From positions 62,001 to 126,000 of the forward strand of contig JAFZPP010000007.1 of the NCBI GenBank assembly GCA_017550285.1: a stretch of 64,000 nucleotides of DNA, given 5' to 3'. The stretch is from Oscillospiraceae bacterium (GTDB taxonomy: Bacteria; Bacillota; Clostridia; Oscillospirales; Ruminococcaceae). The position numbers and the translations under genes are program-made. The notes under the pieces were generated by a model, which saw nothing but the letters and a program-made list of their open reading frames with translations, was not told the DNA's origin and made no database searches. This document shows, piece after piece, positions 48,787 through 55,565 of the stretch (position 1 is the stretch's first letter; the number at the start of each line of letters is the position of its first letter).

Positions 48787-50202
48787 TTATTTGAGAATTT
48801 CACGTTTCAGGAGCGACAGATCAGCCGCATTGATATGACCGTTTCCGTCGAGGTCCGCCGCCTGCGGGACAGATGCTTCGCTTGTCATCAGATACTTTGT
48901 CAGCATGACGGCATCAGCGATTGTTACAGCTTTGTCGCCGTTGAGATCGCCCATCAGGGGCTTTTCAGGCTCTGTTGTGACCGTTGTCGTGGTTGTCGTT
49001 TCGGTTCCCGTTGTGGTCGTGGTTGTCGGCTGCGTCTCGGCAGGCTTGAATTCCTTGCCGGCGATTGCAAACAGATTCTTTTGCAGTTCTCTGTCCACGA
49101 GCTGGAATTCTTCACGGTCATAGTGCCCGCCGGGCGTAGACCACAGAACCGGACAATGCCCGCGCTTATAGGCTTCTTCGCAGACCGATGTGATAAAGCG
49201 GCGGACGGATTCCGGCTCTTTATTCTTGGTCGGGCAGCCGTATTCGCCGATGATGACCGGAATGCCTTTATCTGTGAAATGGGTCTTCATCATATCCATT
49301 TCGCTGCGCAGGGAGGCATAATCCTGATCGCTGCCCCATGTCGGGGTCGCCTTGCCCCAGTCGGCATCCTCCTCGAGAATTGCGAATCCGGCAGGGGAGT
49401 AATAGTGCACCGAGATTGCCATGCGGTTTGCAGGGTCATTCGGCATCTTGAAATACGGATCGCAGGTGCGGTCGATACCGGTGTTATAGCCGGAAATCAG
49501 CAGATGACGCTTCGGATTGTTGCCGCCGGTGCCGCGCACGACATCGACGAATGCCTGATTGATCTCATTACAGAGCGCATAGGATTCTGCCTTGCCTTCT
49601 GTTCCGCCCCACGGATTCCAGATTTTCTCCCAGCCGAGCTCCTCATTCTGACATTCAAACATGAGATAATCGCTGTAATTCTGAAAGCTCTCCGCGATTT
49701 GTGTCCACATCCGCTTAAAGCGCTTCATGCTCTCATCCTTGTTGTCCGGAAATTCATTGACCCAGCCCATATCCCAGTGGATGTTGATGATTGCATACAT
49801 GCCGCTGCCGATTGTCCAGTCTACAATCTGATGAATGCGTTCGTCCAGCTCTGCGTTGATTGTATAGGTACCGTCCTTGACCATGAGGTTCGACCATGCG
49901 ACAGGAATGCGCAGTACGCCGAAGCCCTCTTTCGCAATGCCCTCGATCATCTCCTTTGAGACGAGCGGGCTGCCCCACGATTTTTCGTAATCAGCGACGC
50001 ATTTGCCGTTGACCCAGTCACCGCAGGCTTCCATTGTGTTGCCGAGGTTGATGCCGATGCCCATGTCATGCACCAGATCCATTGTTGAAATATCACGCAT
50101 CGTTCCGACGGGTGATTCCGCAGCGGCACAGCTTCCTGCCGGAAGTGCAGAAAACAAAAGTACAGCTGCTGAGAATAAAGCACATATCCGTTTACTCAGC
50201 AT
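48787..50202 (-). CDS. Secreted GH5 endoglucanase-type enzyme with type I dockerin
   Basis: A 471-residue secreted enzyme: signal peptide ~1-27 (MLSKRICALFSAAVLLFSAL with A-rich cleavage), GH5 catalytic domain ~40-365 with MGIGINLGNTMEACGDWVN, RIPVAWSNLM, acid/base Glu187 in MFECQNEELGW and nucleophile Glu320 in IPVIIGEYGCP, a Thr-rich linker (~390-413) and a type I dockerin (~417-471) with the two duplicated Ca-binding segments GDLNGDKAVTIADAVMLTKY and DLDGNGHINAADLSLLKREI. A cellulosomal cellulase or hemicellulase; the substrate is likely cellulose or mixed-linkage glucan but GH5 is broad. Divergent AraC gene upstream. Confidence 0.93.
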   Translation of the reverse strand: MLSKRICALFSAAVLLFSALPAGSCAAAESPVGTMRDISTMDLVHDMGIGINLGNTMEACGDWVNGKCVADYEKSWGSPLVSKEMIEGIAKEGFGVLRIPVAWSNLMVKDGTYTINAELDERIHQIVDWTIGSGMYAIINIHWDMGWVNEFPDNKDESMKRFKRMWTQIAESFQNYSDYLMFECQNEELGWEKIWNPWGGTEGKAESYALCNEINQAFVDVVRGTGGNNPKRHLLISGYNTGIDRTCDPYFKMPNDPANRMAISVHYYSPAGFAILEEDADWGKATPTWGSDQDYASLRSEMDMMKTHFTDKGIPVIIGEYGCPTKNKEPESVRRFITSVCEEAYKRGHCPVLWSTPGGHYDREEFQLVDRELQKNLFAIAGKEFKPAETQPTTTTTTGTETTTTTTVTTEPEKPLMGDLNGDKAVTIADAVMLTKYLMTSEASVPQAADLDGNGHINAADLSLLKREILK

Positions 50203-50235
50203 GATGAATTCCCCCTTACTGTTTTATTTATGTTC

Positions 50236-50241
50236 ATTATA
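50236..50241 (-). promoter_or_regulatory. Possible -10 box of the GH5 gene
   Basis: TATAAT on the minus strand about 34 nt before the start codon. No good -35 is visible at the expected distance, which would fit a promoter needing an activator, for example the divergent AraC-type regulator. Weak evidence. Confidence 0.4.
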
Positions 50242-50316
50242 ACATGGAAAAGCAGAAAAGAAAATAACATATCATGCACGGATTACATACGTTTTCAGCA
50301 AATTTGAAATAAGGTA

Positions 50317-50345
50317 TTGCATTTTCTGCAAGGTTATGTTACAAT
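50317..50345 (+). promoter_or_regulatory. Sigma-A promoter of the AraC-type gene
   Basis: TTGCAT (50317-50322), 17-base spacer, TACAAT (50340-50345), 33 nt before the ATG at 50378; GGAGGTG ribosome site. Confidence 0.65.
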
Positions 50346-50377
50346 AAAGATAAATAACAGATTACGGAGGTGCAGCA

Positions 50378-51169
50378 ATGGATATTTATAGTATCGGATA
50401 TCACCACGCGCATGACAGGGATTTTGTGATTGACCGTCCGAACGGCATCAGCCCGAGCTGGCTGTTTCTGCTGTTTCATGCGGAATGTGAGGTAAAGATC
50501 GGCAAGGAAATTCGGAGCGTTCCGAAGAATTCCGTCCTGATCTATACAGACGGCACTCCGCAGTATTACCGTGCATGCAATGACTACTATATGGATGACT
50601 GGTTTCATTTTACGGTCGATCCGGCGGACCGCAAGCTGTTTCGGGAGCTGGATATTCCGCTGAACCGTCCGTTTCCGATCGGCGGTGCACCGGAATGCTC
50701 TGAGATCATTCGCGCGATGACCTATGAATTCTACAATTCAAAGGATTATCATTATGACATTTCGCTGCTTTATTTACAGATGATGCTGTTTCATCTGAGC
50801 CGCGATGTCCATACCAAGCCGCAGACGACTGCGATGAAGGCGAGCGCGAAATATGACCGCCTTGTTTCGATGCGCTGGCAGATTCAGCATGCGCCGGAGT
50901 TGATCGGCACGGTGCAGGAGCTGGCGGAATCCTATGCAATGAGCATATCTTCCTTGCAGCACAGCTACAAATCTCTGTTCGGCGTAAGCATCACGGCGGA
51001 TATCTCGGAATCGAGAGTGAACCGCGCCAAGAGCCTGCTCTCAACCTCGACAATGCCGCTCCGGCAGATTGCAGAGCAGTGCGGCTATCACAGCGAATTT
51101 CACCTGATGCGTCAGTTCAAGGAGCAGACCGGTATGACCCCCTCGGAATACCGCAATTTCTGTAAATAA
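50378..51169 (+). CDS. AraC-family transcriptional regulator
   Basis: A 263-residue regulator. The N-terminal part (~1-160) is a cupin-like effector domain (SWLFLLFHAECEVKIGKEIR, DDWFHFTVDPADRKLFRELD); the C-terminal part has two HTH motifs, VQELAESYAMSISSLQHSYK and MPLRQIAEQCGYHSEFHLMR, ending in FKEQTGMTPSEYR. Divergent to the dockerin-GH5 gene with a 175-nt spacer, so it probably controls that gene in response to a sugar; this is context inference. Confidence 0.9.
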   Translation: MDIYSIGYHHAHDRDFVIDRPNGISPSWLFLLFHAECEVKIGKEIRSVPKNSVLIYTDGTPQYYRACNDYYMDDWFHFTVDPADRKLFRELDIPLNRPFPIGGAPECSEIIRAMTYEFYNSKDYHYDISLLYLQMMLFHLSRDVHTKPQTTAMKASAKYDRLVSMRWQIQHAPELIGTVQELAESYAMSISSLQHSYKSLFGVSITADISESRVNRAKSLLSTSTMPLRQIAEQCGYHSEFHLMRQFKEQTGMTPSEYRNFCK

Positions 51170-51170
51170 T

Positions 51171-51218
51171 AAAAATACCGCGGAATCATTGCAGATGCTT
51201 TGATTCCGCGGTTCTTTT
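51171..51218. terminator. Convergent terminator between AraC-type gene and hydrogenase gene
   Basis: ACCGCGGAATCA / TGATTCCGCGGT, 12-bp stem (51177-51212), T-rich on the plus side and A-rich on the left, so it can serve both strands. The stem core equals that of the terminator at 29341. Confidence 0.8.
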
Positions 51219-51227
51219 CATGTGATT

Positions 51228-52862
51228 TTACGAATCGGTGTCCTGATTGAGGAAACCTGTGAGCTTTTCGATTGCGGCAGAGATTTTCTGCGTTGCGCCC
51301 TGCGTGTCAAATACATTCTTATTGAATGCACCGAGTGCGGACATCGTCGTTTCGAGGATGCCGGTCAGCTGCTTGACACTGCCCTCGTCCATGACGGGGT
51401 TATTGTTGCAGAATACGATGATATTGCGCAGCAGCTCATTGACCATGTTCGTGCGCTCGCCGGTCGAATCCGCGGTTTTATTGATCTCGGCAACATCATT
51501 CTGAATCTCCGAGACTGCGATGCGGAGCTCAGTCGTGAACTGACGGAAGTCTGCATTGCCGCCGCCGCCGTTTTCCATTGCAGTCTTTGCGTGGTAGAGG
51601 CAGTTTTCAGGCATATTCAGTCCGCGGAAGATCGCCGTCGCCATTTCGCGGCAGGTTTTATAACCGCAGGCTGCGCAGTCGAGAGTGCGTTCCTTGTCGC
51701 TGGTCTTGTCCATAGAGGCAAAAATCGGCTCAAGCTGTGCGTCGCTCGGAACAAGGCTCGGTTTTGTTGCCTTGTAGCTGCGCAGGAAATCGCTGATTTT
51801 CAGCTCCTCGTCGAAGCGGCGGAAGAGCTTATCCTCACTGTTCCGGAATACGCCGCCGGTTGTCTTTCTGCGTGCACGCGCCTCGTCCTCGATGTCATGC
51901 ATGGTGCGGAAGACTTCAAAGCAGCTCTGGTCAGAATCAGACGCAGGACCCATATTGCAGCCGTATTCGCAGGAGAGAACGTCGAAAATGTGGGGCTGCT
52001 TCTGCTCCGGCATTTTGGCGTACATATCCAGCTCGCGGTAGACCTTCTGGACACCGTCCGAAACGGAGATTCTGAGATCCGGTGCATGCTCGAGCAGATT
52101 GTCGCGCATACCGCCCGGGCGGCAGTAGATCGAGCCGAGTTCGCCCTGAATATCATCAAATTTATAGGAATAATCCTCGACGGGATTCGATGCGATGCGG
52201 ATATCGTTGCGGTCGAAATATTCCATGAGGCGGCGATAAGTGATGCTGAAATCGACCAGACCTGTCTCTGCAAATTCGGTTTTCTTCGAGATACATGCAG
52301 AGAGAACTGCAATCGGGTTGTCGCGCCGCTGATATTCTTTGACATAGATCACGCTGCACGAAACAGGGGAGTGGAACGGCGAAAGATTCGTCAGCAGCTT
52401 CGGCTGATACAGCTCGATGTACTTGACAACCGCAGAGCACGGCTGCGTAATAAAGTTATTGAGCTGACCGTTTTCGAGTGCACGGAGATGCGCCCATGTG
52501 CAGATATCCGCGCCGAATGATGCGTCATAGACGCTGCATCCTTTGCTGCGGAACCAGTCGAGGATACCCTTCCACTTGGTCGGGTAACATGCCTTGATTT
52601 CCGGCGTGACCATGACGATCAGTTTCTGATCGCGGTGAATCGCGTTCATTGCGTCTTCGGTATCGTCAATATAGTCTCTTGCACCGTGCTTACATGCGCG
52701 GATACATTCTCCGCAGGCAATACAGCGCTCCGGATCGACACGGGTAATGTATTTGCCGCTGCCGATCTTCTGCGTAATATTCGCTTCCGGTGCAGGACAG
52801 GAACGGATGCAGGCATTGCAGCCGACGCATTTTTCAGGCTTTACAATAATAATCTCATTCAT
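51228..52862 (-). CDS. Putative sensory [FeFe]-hydrogenase
   Basis: A 544-residue protein. Two [4Fe-4S] ferredoxin motifs (CVGCNACIRSCP at 12-23 and CIACGECIRACKHG at 47-60) are followed by an H-cluster-type domain whose cysteines lie in TQPCSAVVKY (Cys142), LSACISKKTEF (Cys190) and LSCEYGCNMGPAS (Cys298, Cys302), variants of the catalytic-hydrogenase signatures. A further Fe-S motif CAACGYKTC plus Cys421 follows, then a coiled-coil tail (IAVSEIQNDVAEINKTADST) but no PAS domain. This is the arrangement of sensory or atypical [FeFe]-hydrogenases, so H2 or redox sensing is inferred rather than bulk H2 production. It lies 48 nt after the DivIVA-like gene. Confidence 0.85.
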   Translation of the reverse strand: MNEIIIVKPEKCVGCNACIRSCPAPEANITQKIGSGKYITRVDPERCIACGECIRACKHGARDYIDDTEDAMNAIHRDQKLIVMVTPEIKACYPTKWKGILDWFRSKGCSVYDASFGADICTWAHLRALENGQLNNFITQPCSAVVKYIELYQPKLLTNLSPFHSPVSCSVIYVKEYQRRDNPIAVLSACISKKTEFAETGLVDFSITYRRLMEYFDRNDIRIASNPVEDYSYKFDDIQGELGSIYCRPGGMRDNLLEHAPDLRISVSDGVQKVYRELDMYAKMPEQKQPHIFDVLSCEYGCNMGPASDSDQSCFEVFRTMHDIEDEARARRKTTGGVFRNSEDKLFRRFDEELKISDFLRSYKATKPSLVPSDAQLEPIFASMDKTSDKERTLDCAACGYKTCREMATAIFRGLNMPENCLYHAKTAMENGGGGNADFRQFTTELRIAVSEIQNDVAEINKTADSTGERTNMVNELLRNIIVFCNNNPVMDEGSVKQLTGILETTMSALGAFNKNVFDTQGATQKISAAIEKLTGFLNQDTDS

Positions 52863-52910
52863 CTTATCTTACTCCTCTATATAAATGATCAATCATGTTT
52901 TATCTTTATA

Positions 52911-53978
52911 TTACGACCTGCCGTCTGCGATTGCATCGGCTTGTGCTGCAAGAGCGGCGAGATTGGAAACTGTATGATTTGCCGGTTTGGATGCCTGCGT
53001 ATTCTGCTGCGGCGGTTCAAATCCCATTCCCGCGATTGCATTTGCCATCTGCTGCAATTTAGCAAGCTCTGCGCTGCGCTGTGCTTCCGGAGAAATCTCT
53101 TCGGCGTCGGCAGCGGGCGGGGCAATCTCTTCATGCGGCACCGGCTTGATTTCAGGCGGAGGCGGCAGCTGCGGCTGGACGACCTCCGGCGCACGGAATA
53201 CGGGTGTACCGCCGGAACGGAGAATCTGATCTGTGCTGCTGAGAATCTGCGCAGTATTGCTGACTGCCTGCATATTCTGCCTGTGCATCTGATCAAATGC
53301 CTGCTGGATTGTCTGCAACTGTGCGGAGAGCTTTTCGACATCTCCGAGCAGATATGCACGCAGATTGCCGGATGCGACCTCGATTTCCGCGCTGCGATTC
53401 TGCGCATCTGCAATAATCTTCGCGCTCTGAACCTCTGCATCATAAATGATTTTCTTTGCGCTGTTATTTGCATCTTCCACGATGTTCTCGGCAAGCATGC
53501 GGCTGTTTTCTTCCACTTTCGCTGCATCCTTTTCCGCAGTATGGATGATATTGCGCGCTTTTTCCTCAACCTCGGCAATCGCGGCATGTGCCGGCTTTTT
53601 ATCAGTGTCTGCCTCGTAGGCGGAGAGTTTCATGTCTCTTTCATGGAGCTTGTCACGCAGCGAAATGATCTTGTTTTTCAGTGTCTCGATTTCCTGATCC
53701 TTCTGTGAAAGCTCTGCTCCGGCTGACTGGAGCTTTTCAGTGAGCGTGACCTCTTTTGCTTGCAAATCGGTCAATTTCGTGCGGTGTTCTTCAAGCATTT
53801 GCTGTAGAGATTCAAATTCACTGCCGCCGCTCTGAAGCGTCTCGATCAGCTTCTTGCTGTCGGCAAGCTCATTTTGCAGACCGAAAATCTGTGCACTGAG
53901 CTGTTCAAATCTTGCTTCGACACCGGCGCGGTCATATCCGCCGAACGGAACCGTTTTCATAAATCTTGATTCAGACAT
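52911..53978 (-). CDS. DivIVA-like coiled-coil protein
   Basis: A 355-residue cytosolic protein. The N-terminus VPFGGYDRAGVEARFEQLSA resembles the DivIVA/GpsB-type start, followed by coiled coil (~30-120, LQQMLEEHRTKLTDLQAKEV), a second helical part rich in Ala/Glu (EKARNIIHTAEKDAAKVEEN, ~140-250), and a Pro-rich linker (QPQLPPPPEIKPVPHEEI) before a helical C-terminus. No enzyme domain. It is the first gene of a two-gene unit with the hydrogenase; whether they work together is unknown. Confidence 0.75.
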   Translation of the reverse strand: MSESRFMKTVPFGGYDRAGVEARFEQLSAQIFGLQNELADSKKLIETLQSGGSEFESLQQMLEEHRTKLTDLQAKEVTLTEKLQSAGAELSQKDQEIETLKNKIISLRDKLHERDMKLSAYEADTDKKPAHAAIAEVEEKARNIIHTAEKDAAKVEENSRMLAENIVEDANNSAKKIIYDAEVQSAKIIADAQNRSAEIEVASGNLRAYLLGDVEKLSAQLQTIQQAFDQMHRQNMQAVSNTAQILSSTDQILRSGGTPVFRAPEVVQPQLPPPPEIKPVPHEEIAPPAADAEEISPEAQRSAELAKLQQMANAIAGMGFEPPQQNTQASKPANHTVSNLAALAAQADAIADGRS

Positions 53979-54108
53979 GCCCTGTTTCCTCCTGTTGCAG
54001 ATAATTGAGACAAAAAAACAGTACTGTTTCGCAGTAGCCTGTTGTACGTATAAATCCGGATAAATTATCCGAATTGTATTGATTTTCTGTATTTTCTTTT
54101 ATATAGTT

Positions 54109-54137
54109 ATTATACAACAGAATTCATGAAAAGTCAA
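54109..54137 (-). promoter_or_regulatory. Sigma-A promoter of the DivIVA-like/hydrogenase unit
   Basis: Minus-strand TTGACT (54132-54137), 17-base spacer, TATAAT (54109-54114). Start near 54102, about 124 nt before the DivIVA-like ATG. Confidence 0.75.
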
Positions 54138-54253
54138 TAGAACTTCACAGGATTTCCATATCTTTTTTATGGTTTTATACATTTGATGCCAAAACAGCCG
54201 GATATCGTGTGTATTTTTGCAAGATTGTACAATTCCCGCTTGCGTACAGGTAT

Positions 54254-54289
54254 AAAAAGAGCTGCTGCACATACCATGCAGCAGCTCTG
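54254..54289 (-). terminator. Terminator of the binding-protein/GGDEF unit
   Basis: AGAGCTGCTGCA / TGCAGCAGCTCT, 12-bp stem (54258-54288) followed on the minus strand by T; 27 nt after the stop at 54316. Confidence 0.85.
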
Positions 54290-54315
54290 AAATATGAACG
54301 TATTTGCGCAGAAAA

Positions 54316-55548
54316 TCAGATGTTCATAACCTGGAAGATCTGTCCGCCGCCTGCACGCTTTGCATTACGGAGGACGTTATCCATTTTCACCAGCAGCGAG
54401 TTGACGTTCAGGCAGTCACCTGCGAGGTAGTGATAGGTACTGCCGGAGACGGTCAGCTGAACTGTCAGGTTCAGAATCGTGTACGGGCTGGTCATGACAT
54501 TGACGATGTTTTCGACGAGGCGGATGACCTGCGTATCAGATACGGTTCTCTTGAAGACGAAGCAGAACTCGTTACCGGTGATGTTGTAGATATCCGCGAA
54601 CTGATCGAATTCTTCACGCAGACGCTCTGCCATTTGTGCCAGATATTCGTCGCCGAAATCATAGCCGTAGGTATCGTTGATACTGCGGAAGTTGTCAAGG
54701 TCGAAGACCGCGATGTTGAACTGCTCGGTGGAAAGGCGTTCGCCGATATCCTGCTCCAGCGCGTAACGGTTCTTCAGACCGGTCAGAATGTTGGAGACCG
54801 CGATGTCTTCCATCTTCTCACGGGAACGCATGAGCTTCGAGGATGCATCCGCGAACTGTGCGCTCTTGCGGCTGATTTCCTCGCTTGCACGCTTGTTGTA
54901 TCTTGCAGCCAGGAAAACCGCGATTTCACCGATGATAAGGATCGCTGCCAGAACGGCAAGGATCAGGTACATGTTGCGCGCAGCGTCATCGGTACGCTTG
55001 TTCGCGTCTGAGGTAGCAATCGAAATCGAGGAAACCATCATTTCCGCGGCAGCCGTCTGAAGCGGAGCGATCTCCTGCTCGTAAACGTCCTTCAGAGAAT
55101 TCTGGAATTCTTCGATTTTGGAGTCGTCACCGGTTTTGAGGATCGCGGTCAGCTCATCGTTATACTCGTTCATCTTGACTGCATATGCATCCAGATAAGC
55201 ACGCGCATGACGGAAACGTCTGACAGCCAGCTCATTGTGCACACCGACTTTTTCATATGCATCCATCTTCGCCTGGCAGGCAGGGAGGATGGTGGTGATT
55301 GCCGTCATATGACCCTTGGTGCTTCCGATGCCGGCGATCATGTCGCTCAGCTCATTGTTTGCCTGACTGAGCATATTGTTCGCACTGTTGATCAGGTTGA
55401 TCTCAGAAGATGTGTTTTTGAATGTGCGGTGTGCAGCTGCGTAGTTGAAGTAAAGGAGGGTCATGTTCAGCGTCATGATAACCGCCAGTGCAATCGCAAT
55501 GACGATATAACCGAAGCTGCGGAAATCTGTATTATTCTGTTTAGCCAT
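54316..55548 (-). CDS. Membrane GGDEF-domain protein with degenerate active site
   Basis: A 410-residue inner-membrane protein: TM1 ~13-34 (IVIAIALAVIMTLNMTLLYF), an extracellular four-helix-type sensor ~35-190, TM2 ~193-214 (YLILAVLAAILIIGEIAVFL), a coiled coil and a GGDEF domain ~245-410. The domain keeps NILTGLKNRYALEQDI and FDLDNFRSINDTYGYDFGDEY but the signature is ITGNEFCFVF (TGNEF at 324-328) instead of GG(D/E)EF. Loss of both glycines' pattern makes diguanylate cyclase activity doubtful; a GTP-binding sensor or scaffold role is possible. It follows the repeat-containing binding lipoprotein by 17 nt, so they probably form a sensing pair. Confidence 0.88.
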   Translation of the reverse strand: MAKQNNTDFRSFGYIVIAIALAVIMTLNMTLLYFNYAAAHRTFKNTSSEINLINSANNMLSQANNELSDMIAGIGSTKGHMTAITTILPACQAKMDAYEKVGVHNELAVRRFRHARAYLDAYAVKMNEYNDELTAILKTGDDSKIEEFQNSLKDVYEQEIAPLQTAAAEMMVSSISIATSDANKRTDDAARNMYLILAVLAAILIIGEIAVFLAARYNKRASEEISRKSAQFADASSKLMRSREKMEDIAVSNILTGLKNRYALEQDIGERLSTEQFNIAVFDLDNFRSINDTYGYDFGDEYLAQMAERLREEFDQFADIYNITGNEFCFVFKRTVSDTQVIRLVENIVNVMTSPYTILNLTVQLTVSGSTYHYLAGDCLNVNSLLVKMDNVLRNAKRAGGGQIFQVMNI

Positions 55549-55565
55549 TTTCGTATTCTCCTCCC

